Assembly: GCA_963699345.1 (NCBI GenBank)
Contig: CAVOTL010000001.1
Span: 345,124-409,123, forward strand
From: Bog-756 sp963699345
Lineage (GTDB): Bacteria > Actinomycetota > Acidimicrobiia > Acidimicrobiales > RAAP-2
DNA length: 64,000 nucleotides
Direction of reading: 5' to 3'
Shown here: piece by piece, positions 44,381 through 52,678 of the stretch
How the letters are laid out: the number at the start of each line of letters is the position of its first letter
Numbering within the stretch: the first letter of the stretch is position 1
Program-made: the position numbers and the translations under genes
Notes under the pieces: model-generated
Database searches by the model: none
What the model was told of the DNA's origin: nothing
The model's input: the letters and a program-made list of their open reading frames with translations, nothing else

Positions 44381-44920
44381 ATGCGGCACCTCACCCGATC
44401 CGACGCATGCAGGACGGCCGCCACGGCGGCCGTCCTGCTGCTCGGGTCGGCGCTGCTCCCTCCGATGGCCGGCGCGTCCGGCATCGAGGGGCGGACCGTG
44501 GGGATCGAGTCGGTCACCTCCGCAACATGGGGGGTGACGGCCTCGGTCACCTCGATGACGTTCACCACCGCCAACGACCAGACGTCGAACGTCACCAACA
44601 CGGGGAACGTCGCCCTGGTCGCCGAGTCCTTCTCGGTGACGGTCTCCAAGCCGACGAGAGGAACGTCCAGGTTCAGGGTCTACGAGTGCGCCACCCCGTG
44701 GGTGGCGAACCTGTGCGCGGGCGGCGCGGGCACGCAGGTCGGCGGAACGCTGGCCAGCAATACCACCACCATCATCACCGCCTCCGTCGCCCTGGCCGTG
44801 TCGGGGGTGCTCTACCTCCAGGTCGAGCCCACCCGGGTCAGCGCCTCGACCACCGTCACCCTCGCCACGTCGGTGACCGCCCCCACCCAGGTGCGCCCCG
44901 CGGTCCGGTCGTACCGCTAG
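44381..44920 (+). CDS. Secreted protein of the SipW operon
   Basis: A 179-residue secreted protein with a classical signal peptide (residues 1-32, ending PPMAGA) and a beta-rich mature domain: TASVTSMTFTTANDQTSNVTNTGNVALVAESFSVTV. The TNTGN-type pattern resembles the TasA-like fold of the preceding gene. It starts only 12 bases after that gene's stop, in an apparent three-gene operon with sipW. It might be a second fibre component or a carrier for the first. Confidence 0.75.
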   Translation: MRHLTRSDACRTAATAAVLLLGSALLPPMAGASGIEGRTVGIESVTSATWGVTASVTSMTFTTANDQTSNVTNTGNVALVAESFSVTVSKPTRGTSRFRVYECATPWVANLCAGGAGTQVGGTLASNTTTIITASVALAVSGVLYLQVEPTRVSASTTVTLATSVTAPTQVRPAVRSYR

Positions 44921-44930
44921 CCCGGACGCC

Positions 44931-45590
44931 TCACGGGCGGTGGCGATCCTCCGGGGCGTCGTCACCGTCGGCGGGCAGCCCGAGCAGGTGCCGCCGTCGC
45001 CGACGTAGCGCGTCCACCCGTGCTTCGCGTCGGATGGCCTCCGACCGCCGCAGGAGCTCTTCCCGTTCGCTCCGGGTGAGCCGGCGGCCGGGAGGTGGAC
45101 CCGGTTCGGCCATGGCGGTGATGAGGAGCGCGTCGGCCTCGGCCAGTCGGGTCGGAGAGACCTCGAGGGTCCAGGCGGGATCGCCGCCGTCGAGCAGGAA
45201 CTGCTTCTCGCACTCCCAGATCTGGTGGCGCAGCGCCTCGAGGACGGAGCCGTCGTCGTCGAGTTTGACGATCAACGGATCGCCCTCGAGGAAGTCGATC
45301 CGCAGCGCGCCCCGGGGGCTCGATCCGTAGGAGGCCAGCACCATGTCGACGATGGGATAGCGCCGCGACCCGTGGTCGCCGGAGACCCAGAACTCGCTGG
45401 GAGTGACCGCCACCACCACGTCGGGTCGCTGGTGCCAGCGGGCCCGGGGCCACGAGGTCCCGGGGAGGAGGAGGCTCCGGTAGTCGCCGTGGGCGGTCGC
45501 CAGGACGGCGCGGTCCTCGGGCACCCCCGTGGCGCGTCCCCGGCGGTCCGTCGCCTCACCGAACTCCCGACCTGCATCGCCGTGCCGCAT
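44931..45590 (-). CDS. Hypothetical protein with basic C-terminal tail
   Basis: A 219-residue soluble protein. The central part, VVVAVTPSEFWVSGDHGSRRY followed by SSPRGALRIDFLEGDPLIVKLDD, looks like a PH-type beta domain; the C-terminus is helical and very basic (TRSEREELLRRSEAIRREARVDALRRRRRHL). A GGAGGG ribosome site supports ATG 45590 over 45692. It converges on the SipW operon, ending 10 bases past its last stop. No family name is given with confidence. Confidence 0.68.
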   Translation of the reverse strand: MRHGDAGREFGEATDRRGRATGVPEDRAVLATAHGDYRSLLLPGTSWPRARWHQRPDVVVAVTPSEFWVSGDHGSRRYPIVDMVLASYGSSPRGALRIDFLEGDPLIVKLDDDGSVLEALRHQIWECEKQFLLDGGDPAWTLEVSPTRLAEADALLITAMAEPGPPPGRRLTRSEREELLRRSEAIRREARVDALRRRRRHLLGLPADGDDAPEDRHRP

Positions 45591-45787
45591 GGCGCCACCC
45601 TCCGCCGCCGGGCCCAGAGGGGTGGCGATCCTCAGCACCGTTCGCACCGGACCATGGCGGCCGGAACCCACGACTCGTGAATCCACAACCATGTCAACGA
45701 TGTCGGTGGAACTCCCGTTACCCGGGGCCGGGTGAGCGGGCCCCGACGGGCCGTGACGGGACGGTCGCCCGGTGGGACACTGGTGGG

Positions 45788-46081
45788 ATGCTCGCAGCCT
45801 TCTCCATCACTCCGCTCGGGGCCGGCGACTCGGTCGCCGACGTCGTGGCCGAGGCGATCCGTATCGTCCGTGCCAGCGGCCTCCCCAACGAGACCAACGC
45901 CATGTTCACCAACATCGAGGGCGACTGGGACGAGGTGATGGCGGTCGTCAAGGAATGCACCGAGATGGTGGCCCGGACCTCGGGCCGGGCCTCGGTGGTC
46001 CTGAAGATCGATTACCGGCCCGGCGTGCCCGATGACCGGATGCAGGCGAAGGTCCGGTCCGTCGAGGAGCGTCTGTCGTGA
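45788..46081 (+). CDS. Thiamine-binding protein (MTH1187/YkoF-like)
   Basis: A 97-residue protein with ITPLGAGDSVADVVAEAIRIVRASGL, NAMFTNIEGDWDEVMAVVKECTE and VLKIDYRPG, matching the MTH1187/YqgV family, a ferredoxin-like fold that binds thiamine or its phosphates. GTGGG before ATG 45788 is a modest ribosome site. Its stop overlaps the GTG of the next, secreted protein by four bases, an unexpected partner for a thiamine-binding protein. Confidence 0.85.
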   Translation: MLAAFSITPLGAGDSVADVVAEAIRIVRASGLPNETNAMFTNIEGDWDEVMAVVKECTEMVARTSGRASVVLKIDYRPGVPDDRMQAKVRSVEERLS

Positions 46082-46668
46082 ACCGTCCGAACTCGCCTCC
46101 CCGGCGCGGTTCCCGGCCCTTCCGTTCCGGGGTCGCCGCCACCCTCATGGCGCTGGCGATGGTGCTCGCCGTGGTCGCCGGCCCGTCGCTGGCGGCGTCG
46201 TCGGCCGGCGCGTCCGGCACCGCCACGACATCCCCTTCGTCGGTCACCGACTGGGTGACGTTCTACGGCTACGTCGACAATTCGCCACCGGGTACCGCCA
46301 TCGCCCACCCGTGTATCCACTCCTCGGCGGGGGGAGTGGGCACCTTCGCCGACCCGGTGACCTTCGCCGAGCGCATCGACATGCACGGGCCGTGGTGTCA
46401 GATCATCTACGTGCCGTCCCTGGAGAAGTACTTCATCCACGAGGACCAGTGCGACCCTTGTGGTGGGGTGAAGTTGAACCACGTCGACCTCTGGATGGGA
46501 GGAGACGCCCAATCGAAGATCGCTCCCGAGAAGCGGGCACTGCTCGGTTGCGAGGACGCCTGGACCGAGCACGAGACGGTGATCCTGAACCCGCCCTCGA
46601 CCGAGCCGGTCGACACCACCCCGTTGTTCACTCCGCCTACGACCTGCCACGGAGGGACGGGCGACTGA
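46078..46668 (+). CDS. Secreted double-psi-barrel-like protein
   Basis: A 196-residue secreted protein: signal peptide to about residue 40, then TFYGYVDNSPPGTAIAHP, FAERIDMHGPWCQIIYVPSLEKYFIHEDQCDPC and VDLWMGG. This order (GYxDNxPPG, then a cysteine pair, then a DLWxGG) resembles secreted RlpA/barwin-like proteins that are found in actinobacteria and, strikingly, in fungi. It could bind glycans. The start overlaps the thiamine-binding gene. Confidence 0.75.
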   Translation: MNRPNSPPRRGSRPFRSGVAATLMALAMVLAVVAGPSLAASSAGASGTATTSPSSVTDWVTFYGYVDNSPPGTAIAHPCIHSSAGGVGTFADPVTFAERIDMHGPWCQIIYVPSLEKYFIHEDQCDPCGGVKLNHVDLWMGGDAQSKIAPEKRALLGCEDAWTEHETVILNPPSTEPVDTTPLFTPPTTCHGGTGD

Positions 46669-46745
46669 CCGGTCCGGCGGTGCCGCCGACCTCATGCGTC
46701 AGGGGCGGCGGCCCCGTTCCTCGCCGGCAGGGCGGACCACCCGAC

Positions 46746-46946
46746 TCACCCGAGATCTGGTCCGGACCACGACGACGGCGGGTCGCTGTTCGGGAACGAT
46801 TCGGCCAGCTCCTCGTCCAGGGCGGCCTCCCGGGCGGCCACGGCCCGCTGGTCGCCCGTACCCGAATCGGTGTCCGAGGTGGGACCGGGCGGGTGGCCGC
46901 CAGGGGCGGCCGGGTCCGGTTCGGGGGGCGGCTCGGGGAGGCTCAC
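46746..46946 (-). CDS. Small acidic protein with FPxSDPP tail
   Basis: A possible 66-residue protein starting at GTG 46946 and ending AREAALDEELAESFPNSDPP then SSW. The DEELxESFPxSDPPSSW motif recurs in many small bacterial proteins of unknown role, which is the main support. The N-terminal half is proline/aspartate-rich. The open frame runs on upstream through the 14-bp repeat array, but that part is repetitive and not protein-like. No good ribosome site is visible. Confidence 0.5.
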   Translation of the reverse strand: MSLPEPPPEPDPAAPGGHPPGPTSDTDSGTGDQRAVAAREAALDEELAESFPNSDPPSSWSGPDLG

Positions 46947-47496
46947 GAAGCGGGGCGTACCCCGGCTCGGACGACGTGAAACGGGCCGGGTCCCGCAGTC
47001 CGAGCCGAGCGGACCGAGCCGAGCGGACCGAGCCGAGCGGACCGAGCCGAGCAGACCGAGCCGAGCAGACCGAGCCGAGCAGACCGAGCCGAGCAGACCG
47101 AGCCGAGCAGACCGAGCCGAGCAGACCGACCGGTGGTCGACAGACCGCGCCACTGCGGTAGGGTGTTAGCCAGGTAGGACGCAGCTTCGGAGCGGTCCGC
47201 GTCGTCGTGAGCCATTCGGCTGCGGCACCCGGCTCCGCCCCGCCGTCCGGTACCGGATCCGTCCGGTGCGGAGGCGGCGGCCACCGATCTCTGATCGGCC
47301 GCCACCGTTCACGTCCTACCAGGAGCCACGTCGGATGCCTCGGCCGCAGTTCGCCTGCGGTCAGTCAGCGACCTGCTCCTCCGTGGGACCCGTCGATGCG
47401 TGACGACCCGCCGTCATCGGCGGGCCGGGCGTCGACGTCCAGGCATCCTGGATCCCATGGTCCGAGAATGTTCATCCACGCAAGGAAGCAGTTTCC
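46947..47496. other. 550-base gene-poor gap containing a tandem repeat
   Basis: Between two small genes there is a stretch of about 550 bases with no convincing gene. Its first part is the 14-bp tandem array at 46998-47129. The rest is ordinary GC-rich sequence with no motif I recognise; AAGGAAG near its right end is the ribosome site of the following small gene. Confidence 0.6.
46998..47129. repeat. 14-bp tandem repeat array, nine copies
   Basis: Nine full copies of a 14-base unit (GACCGAGCCGAGCG or its variant ending in A) plus a partial one. The first copy begins GTCC; the next two end in G and the last six in A, so the array has two sub-blocks. Fourteen is not a multiple of three, so the array would change frame if read as coding. 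Length is likely to vary between strains. Confidence 0.9.
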
Positions 47497-47700
47497 ATGA
47501 ATCACGAATCCGAAGTCCGCACCGCCCTCGATCGCAGCCACTCCCGCCGAGTGGATGTGGAGGACCAACTGCGCTCCCTCCGGGGGAGGCCCCTCACCAC
47601 CTCCCTGGCCGAACTCGACGGACTGCTGGTCCACGAGGTTCGACTCGAAGCCCGACTCTCCGAGGTCCTGAGCCAGCATCTCCCGCGCGTGCCCTGCTGA
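47497..47700 (+). CDS. Small helical hypothetical protein
   Basis: A 67-residue protein that is amphipathic and helical throughout: SEVRTALDRSHSRRVDVEDQL and LAELDGLLVHEVRLEARLSEVLSQHL. A plausible AAGGAAG ribosome site lies before ATG 47497. The ordered heptad-like pattern suggests a short coiled coil. No family is recognised. Confidence 0.5.
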   Translation: MNHESEVRTALDRSHSRRVDVEDQLRSLRGRPLTTSLAELDGLLVHEVRLEARLSEVLSQHLPRVPC

Positions 47701-47791
47701 TGGTGCTACGCGGAGGCACGAATCGGGCTCCACGCGGTACCCACCGGGGACGGTGGGTCACCGGCCCGTGCCCTCCGGTGGGCTCCCACCG

Positions 47792-48016
47792 TCACCGCCT
47801 GGCCTCCAGGGCCCGCTTGATCTCCAGCTTCTTGGACTCGGCGGCCAGCCACTCACGGACGTGGGCCATCTGACGGTCGGCCGGAACGTGATGGCTTCCC
47901 GTCGGGTCGTCGGTCCGAGATCCGCACCGCCGACAGACGGCCATGCGGCCGTTCGTCTCGGGGGAGTGGTCCCGGTCGAGTCGTCCACCCGTGTCCACCA
48001 CGTCCTCTGGAGGCAT
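47792..48016 (-). CDS. Small zinc-ribbon-like protein
   Basis: A 74-residue protein with one Cys pair and nearby histidines (MAVCRRCGSRTDDPTGSHH) and a helical, basic tail (AESKKLEIKRALEARR). An AGGAGA ribosome site precedes ATG 48016; a shorter 50-residue version from ATG 47944 is also possible. The CRRCG...HH arrangement could bind one zinc. It may be a regulatory or nucleic-acid-binding protein. Confidence 0.5.
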   Translation of the reverse strand: MPPEDVVDTGGRLDRDHSPETNGRMAVCRRCGSRTDDPTGSHHVPADRQMAHVREWLAAESKKLEIKRALEARR

Positions 48017-48198
48017 CGCTCTCCTGTCGGCCACCGCATCGCTGAGCAGTCGCGGACGGCCTGCGCGGGCCCGATCGACACCGGAGTCGGTGCACCCGGG
48101 CTCCTCCGTCCACCCTACGCCTCGCCCCGGATCTTGCAAGCGGCGCGCCGCCGGCGCAGCCGAGCATGTCGCCCGGTGGAACGGGATACTGGAGGGTG

Positions 48199-48588
48199 AT
48201 GCGCAAGCAGTACTACTTCAGACCGACGGAGCGGGGGTTCGATGCCTGGGACGTGCACCGCCTGGTGGCGCTCTCGGCCACGCTCCCCGTGTCCATGGTC
48301 GGTCTGGAGGAGATCCACGAGTTGGACACGGCGTACTGGTTCGGCCCCGACGGGCGGCCGACGACCGTGCGGGACCTGGTGCGGCACATGGAACTCGTGC
48401 AGCGGGCCGACCTGGGGTACCCCGTGATCCTCGGCGCCGAGGGCCAACTCATGGACGGGATGCACCGGGTGGCGCGCGCGCTGCTGGAAGGGCGCACGAC
48501 GGTGGTCGCGGTGCGGTTCGCCGAGCAGCCCGACCCGGACTTCAGGAACGTCCGTCCCGAGGATCTGGAGTACGACGGAGCCGATTGA
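48199..48588 (+). CDS. ParB/sulfiredoxin-fold-like hypothetical protein
   Basis: A 129-residue protein. The segment LGYPVILGAEGQLMDGMHRVARALLEGRT, with its hallmark DGxHR, resembles the ParB N-terminal/sulfiredoxin-type fold, in which this loop binds a nucleotide. A GGAGGG ribosome site precedes ATG 48199. No DNA-binding domain follows, so it is not a partition protein. A role in nucleotide or phosphate chemistry is possible but unproven. Confidence 0.65.
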   Translation: MRKQYYFRPTERGFDAWDVHRLVALSATLPVSMVGLEEIHELDTAYWFGPDGRPTTVRDLVRHMELVQRADLGYPVILGAEGQLMDGMHRVARALLEGRTTVVAVRFAEQPDPDFRNVRPEDLEYDGAD

Positions 48589-48621
48589 CGAAGAGGACGA
48601 GGGCCCGCCCGACGCCGTTGC

Positions 48622-49368
48622 CTACCCGGTCACGGGGCCGGCCGGCCGGCCGGCATCGAGGGCGGTGAGCAGCGGCTCGGCGAGCCGGGCCGCCTGGAGG
48701 AAGTCACGCTCGATGGCGTCGTTGAGCGCGGCGAACGATGCGACGTGGTCGACGTGGTGGAAGGCCGACCGGATCCGCACCTCGACGAGGCCGGCGATCA
48801 CGAAGGTGGCGAGCTTCACCTCGGGGTCGATGGGGTCCGAGCCGATGCGATGCGCCAGGGCGGACGAGACGTCGTCGATGAAGCGGGGCAGATCCGAGAA
48901 CCGGGCGGCCACCAGTGTCGGGGAATCGGTGGCGACGTCGCGGAACCGACGGATCAGCTGCAGCTGGGTGGTGTCGTCCAGCGTCTTCAACCGACTCGGG
49001 TGGATCTCGTGGGCGACCGCCTGCACCACGGCGTCGATCAGGGGCATGCCCCGACGGACCCGGACGGCCTCCGCCACCGCGTCGATCATCGGCCCGGTGC
49101 GGTCGAAGAACATCGACTCCTTGGTGGCGAAGTAGTTGAACACCGTCTGTTCGGAGACCTCGGCGGCGGCCGCGATCTGGGCCACGGTGACGTCGTCGAA
49201 CCCGTGGACCAGGAACATGGCGGTCGCGACATCGGAGATCCGCTGGCGCACCTGTCGCTTCTTCCGCTCGCGCAGGCCCTCGTCCGGCAGACCCGGCTCG
49301 TCGGCGTGGGTCCCGTCGAAGAGTTCGAGGATGGCGTCCACCTCAGGGTGGTCGCTGGCGGTCGTCAT
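48622..49368 (-). CDS. TetR-family regulator of the adjacent ABC exporter
   Basis: A 248-residue regulator. The HTH is ATAMFLVHGFDDVTVAQIAAAAE, then SEQTVFNYFATKESMF, with a large helical ligand domain. It is transcribed divergently from the ABC exporter genes across 70 bases, a classic drug-sensing arrangement in which the regulator represses itself and the pump. ATG 49368 is the start; an upstream frame start exists but lies inside the intergenic region. The ligand is unknown. Confidence 0.88.
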   Translation of the reverse strand: MTTASDHPEVDAILELFDGTHADEPGLPDEGLRERKKRQVRQRISDVATAMFLVHGFDDVTVAQIAAAAEVSEQTVFNYFATKESMFFDRTGPMIDAVAEAVRVRRGMPLIDAVVQAVAHEIHPSRLKTLDDTTQLQLIRRFRDVATDSPTLVAARFSDLPRFIDDVSSALAHRIGSDPIDPEVKLATFVIAGLVEVRIRSAFHHVDHVASFAALNDAIERDFLQAARLAEPLLTALDAGRPAGPVTG

Positions 49369-49395
49369 GGGTTCCCAGTGTAGACAAGAACGTTT

Positions 49396-49439
49396 AGTCA
49401 TACTAGAGTTAGTGTCACACAAAGTTTGGAGTCACACTA
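49396..49439. promoter_or_regulatory. Direct-repeat operator candidate for the ABC exporter
   Basis: In the 70-base gap between the TetR gene and the exporter, AGTCATACTA (49396) and AGTCACACTA (49430) are 34 bases apart, about three helical turns. ACTA-GAGT-TAGT at the first copy adds weak symmetry. This is a candidate TetR target, but a direct repeat is less typical of TetR than a palindrome. Confidence 0.35.
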
Positions 49440-50497
49440 TGACAACGGCACCCACAAGCACAGGCTGGAGCACCCGTACCGACGCCGCGGGACATGACCC
49501 GGGAACGTCGGGCGCGGTGGCCGTCGAGGCGCGAGGCCTGACGAAACTGTTCGGCACGAACCGTGCCGTCGACGGCGTCGACCTGACGGTGATGGAAGGG
49601 GAGATCTTCGGGGTGCTCGGTCCGAACGGTGCCGGCAAGACGACGATGCTGAACATGTTGGCGACGCTGCTGCCGATCGACGGTGGGGAAGCGAGGATCT
49701 TCGGGTACGACGTCAGCCGCCAGGGGCACCCCGTCCGGCAGCTGATCGGCGTCACCGGTCAGTTCGCCTCGGTCGACGAGAACCTCTCGGGCGTCGAGAA
49801 CCTCTGGATGTTCGGCCGACTCCAGGGACTGGGCTCCCGGGAGGCCCACCGCATCGCCGACGACCTGCTCGAGCAGTTCGATCTGACCGATGCCGCCCAC
49901 CGTCCCATCTCCCAGTTCTCGGGCGGCATGCGTCGACGCCTCGACCTCGCGGCCAGCCTCATCACCCGGCCCGCGCTGATCTTCCTGGACGAGCCCACGA
50001 CCGGTCTCGATCCCCGCAACCGCAGCCAGATGTGGGATACGATCCGCGACCTGGTCGAGCAGGGCTCGACCATCCTGTTGACCACCCAGTACCTCGATGA
50101 AGCCGATGCCCTGGCCGGGCGCATCGCCGTCATCGACCACGGTCGCAAGGTGGCCGAAGGCACGCCCGGCGAACTCAAGACCCAGGTCGGTACGTCGAGT
50201 CTGCGCGTCCAGATGGCCGAGGTGGCCGACAATGCAGCCGCGGTCGCCCTGGCAGCGGACCTGACGGGTGACACGCCGGTCGTCTCCCCGGCCGGTTCTG
50301 GCTTCAGCGTCACGCTGACCGATGCCAACCTGGCCGCCGACGTCCTCGTCGCCCTCCGCGACCATCGACTGGACATCACGACCGCCACCGTCGAGCAACC
50401 CAGCCTGGACGATGTGTTCTTCGCCCTCACCGGCCACCCCAGTGAGTACCCGACCCCTGAGACCGACGCCCCCGAGACCGAGACGAGCCACCCATGA
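49439..50497 (+). CDS. ABC transporter ATP-binding protein (DrrA-like)
   Basis: A 352-residue ATPase. Walker A is VLGPNGAGKTTMLNML, the signature is QFSGGMRRRLDLAA, and Walker B is ALIFLDEPTTGLDP. The C-terminal extension (residues about 250-340) is that of daunorubicin-resistance (DrrA) and ABC-2 exporters. GGAG precedes ATG 49439. It overlaps the permease gene by four bases (ATGA) and is divergent from a TetR regulator. Confidence 0.93.
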   Translation: MTTAPTSTGWSTRTDAAGHDPGTSGAVAVEARGLTKLFGTNRAVDGVDLTVMEGEIFGVLGPNGAGKTTMLNMLATLLPIDGGEARIFGYDVSRQGHPVRQLIGVTGQFASVDENLSGVENLWMFGRLQGLGSREAHRIADDLLEQFDLTDAAHRPISQFSGGMRRRLDLAASLITRPALIFLDEPTTGLDPRNRSQMWDTIRDLVEQGSTILLTTQYLDEADALAGRIAVIDHGRKVAEGTPGELKTQVGTSSLRVQMAEVADNAAAVALAADLTGDTPVVSPAGSGFSVTLTDANLAADVLVALRDHRLDITTATVEQPSLDDVFFALTGHPSEYPTPETDAPETETSHP

Positions 50498-51324
50498 CCA
50501 CAGCCATCACCATTCCGACCCCCACGTCGCGACCCGCCGAGCGCCCCGTCCAGCCGACGGTCCCGGTCCGGGCCGTACTGAGCCAGACCACGACGCTGGC
50601 CTGGCGCGCCCTCGTCAAGATGAGTCGAAATCCCGAGCAGCTCGTCGACGTCACCGCGATGCCCATCCTCTTCACGGTGATGTTCGGGCTCATGTTCGGA
50701 GGGGCGGTCTCCGGTAGCACCGCGCACTACCTGCCCACCCTCATCCCCGGCATCATCGCCATGACCACCGTCACGGCGTGCGTGGGGGCCGGGATCCAAC
50801 TCCGCGAGGACATGGACAAAGGTGTCTTCGATCGCTTCCGGTCGTTGCCCATCGCCCGGATCGCTCCGCTAGCCGGCCCGATGATGGCCGATCTCGCCCG
50901 CTATGCCATCGCCGCCAGCGTCACCCTCACCGTGGGCGTCATCATGGGCTACCGACCCGGTGGCGGTGTCCCCGGGGTGCTGGCCGGGGTACTCCTCGCC
51001 ATGGTCACCGGCTGGTCGATCGCCTGGATCTTCCTCTGGGTCGGCACCCGGGCCAGGAGTGCCGGCGCGGTCCAGGGCCTGTCCATGATGATCATGTTCC
51101 CCCTGGCCTTCCTCTCCAACGCCTTCGTCCCCGTCGACACCCTGCCGGGCTGGCTCCAGGCCGTCACTCGGGTCAACCCGGTCTCCCATGTCGTGTCGGC
51201 GCTGCGTGACCTGATGAACGACGGTGCGGTGACGGCCCAGGTCGGATGGGCGCTCCTCGGCTGTGCGGCGGTGGCCGCGGTCTTCATTCCCCTCGCCGTC
51301 CGCTCATATTCCCGGCGGGTGTGA
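50494..51324 (+). CDS. ABC-2 type permease (DrrB-like)
   Basis: A 276-residue ABC-2 permease with about six membrane helices and the typical amphipathic start of ABC-2 proteins (VLSQTTTLAWRALVKMSRNPEQL). A DxFRSLPIA element (FDRFRSLPIARIAPLAGPM) and the NAFVPVDTLPGWLQAV loop near the C-terminus match DrrB-like exporters. With its ATPase partner it would export a drug or lipid. Together with the divergent TetR regulator it forms a compact efflux unit. Confidence 0.92.
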   Translation: MTTAITIPTPTSRPAERPVQPTVPVRAVLSQTTTLAWRALVKMSRNPEQLVDVTAMPILFTVMFGLMFGGAVSGSTAHYLPTLIPGIIAMTTVTACVGAGIQLREDMDKGVFDRFRSLPIARIAPLAGPMMADLARYAIAASVTLTVGVIMGYRPGGGVPGVLAGVLLAMVTGWSIAWIFLWVGTRARSAGAVQGLSMMIMFPLAFLSNAFVPVDTLPGWLQAVTRVNPVSHVVSALRDLMNDGAVTAQVGWALLGCAAVAAVFIPLAVRSYSRRV

Positions 51325-51449
51325 ACATCCCGGTCGCGGTCCGTGGACCCGGACAGCCGGCCGGAACGTCGGCGCGGTGCCGGACCAGGCGTACGACAGG
51401 GCGCTGACGAACGAGATCCGGGACACCTACCACCGCGCGCCCGCCGGAG

Positions 51450-51605
51450 TCGTCACCGAGCTCGAGGAGCGGTCCGGCCCGGCCCCCCGGCGGTCGCCAC
51501 CACCCGGGCTCCGCGGTCGAGGTACTCCGAGGCGGTGGCGAAGCCCAGCCCCCGTGACGCGCCGATGAGCCGCGCCGTCCTGTTGACCGGCGGCGTGGTC
51601 ACGAC
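51450..51605 (-). pseudogene. Fragment of a short-chain dehydrogenase
   Basis: On the minus strand the segment reads GASRGLGFATASEYLDRGARV, the classic Rossmann start of a short-chain dehydrogenase, preceded by NRTARLI, but no start codon or full domain follows: the frame closes at a TGA and no catalytic YxxxK is found. The surrounding 51325-51682 gap holds nothing else that I recognise. It is best read as a degraded gene end. Confidence 0.45.
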
Positions 51606-51682
51606 CACACCTCCGACCAGGTCGACCGAATGTGGACCCGGCAACCGATCACCGGGTGCCCGGTGGCCGCCCGTTGGCCCAC

Positions 51683-52138
51683 CTAGCCTCCCGCGCCCGA
51701 CTCGTTGGAGAAGTGGTGGTGCCCGCGGCGGGTCACGTCTCCGTCGATGGTGACGAAACTCACGTTGTTGATCACTCCACTGTTGAACGAACCGTCCACC
51801 TGCACATCCAGGACCGATCGACCCTTCGCGAACGACTCGGTCGTCGAGATCCGGGGATCGAGGCTGTCCGGGATGGTGGTCGAGTAGCTCACGGCGTACG
51901 AGGTGACTGCGCCTCCGGAGTAGCACCAGTTCGTGGTCAGTGTCACGGTGTAGCCCGTCTGCCAGAAGAACTGACCCTGGGAGAAGTAGCCACCATCGGC
52001 GGTGAAGGCAATCGTCTTGCATCCGTGTGGATAGGCGCCGGACGCCCCGGCCTCGGCAGGGCCACCCGCCGCCGCGGTCGACGCCACCGACACCATCAGG
52101 CAGCCGACGAGACCGATTCCGATGCAGAGTCGTTTCAT
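51683..52138 (-). CDS. Secreted hypothetical protein
   Basis: A 151-residue secreted protein. Residues 1-24 are a signal peptide (MKRLCIGIGLVGCLMVSVAS). The mature part is beta-rich: AFTADGGYFSQGQFFWQTGYTV and LDVQVDGSFNSGVINNVSF, with two cysteines (HGCKTI, NWCYSG) that may pair. ATG 52138 is preferred over an upstream frame start. Its neighbours are a cupin and a sulfatase on the same strand, but a shared operon is not clear. Confidence 0.68.
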   Translation of the reverse strand: MKRLCIGIGLVGCLMVSVASTAAAGGPAEAGASGAYPHGCKTIAFTADGGYFSQGQFFWQTGYTVTLTTNWCYSGGAVTSYAVSYSTTIPDSLDPRISTTESFAKGRSVLDVQVDGSFNSGVINNVSFVTIDGDVTRRGHHHFSNESGAGG

Positions 52139-52306
52139 TCCGGGCCACGTCCCTTCGTCCGCTCGCCCGATCATCCCATCCTGGAGGTCCGACCGCCCGC
52201 GGGTGGGGGAATGCCCCCCGGGAGGGTGGATCGACCCTCCCGGTCGCTGGATGCCGGGGCCCGGTGGGCACACCCGCGGTTCCGGTGGGCGGGTGTCTCC
52301 GTCCCC

Positions 52307-52678
52307 TCAGCCCCGGCCGTACCGGTCTTCGAGACGCACGACATCGTCGAGTTGGGTCGTACTGGCCTCCAGGATGACCGTGTCCTCCAGGGCCGTCATG
52401 CGGTGACGGGTGCCGGGGCGGAGGTGGACCGCCTCCCCGGGCAGCAGTTCGAACGACTCCAGTGGGGCGTCGGGTCCCCCCACCTCGAAGAGGAGCCGGC
52501 CCGACTGGACCGCAACCGTCTCCTCCTTGTGCTCGTGATACTGGAGGGAGAGTGCGTGTCCCTGGCTGACGTGCAGCGTCTTCCCGCAGTACCGCCCGTC
52601 GACGAGCGCGAAGTGCTCCTCGTGTCCCCAGGGCTTCTCGACCCGGCGGACGGTGGACACCCACGTCGATTTGGACAT
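52307..52678 (-). CDS. Cupin protein, mannose-6-phosphate isomerase type
   Basis: A 123-residue single-cupin protein with the type II phosphomannose isomerase pattern: RVEKPWGHEEHFALVDGRYCGK, then SLQYHEHKEETVAVQSGRLLFEV, with GEAVHLRPGTRHRMTALED. The metal-binding histidines are visible in HEHKE and GTRHR. It probably isomerises mannose-6-phosphate or binds a similar sugar. It starts at ATG 52678, about 240 bases beyond the end of the sulfatase gene on the same strand. Confidence 0.83.
   Translation of the reverse strand: MSKSTWVSTVRRVEKPWGHEEHFALVDGRYCGKTLHVSQGHALSLQYHEHKEETVAVQSGRLLFEVGGPDAPLESFELLPGEAVHLRPGTRHRMTALEDTVILEASTTQLDDVVRLEDRYGRG

Noticed and set aside
46943..47305. A minus-strand frame through the 14-bp repeat that encodes a repeated Ser/Arg/Leu peptide
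   Set aside because: The repeat alone creates the peptide; 14 bp is not a multiple of three and no flanking domain supports a gene.
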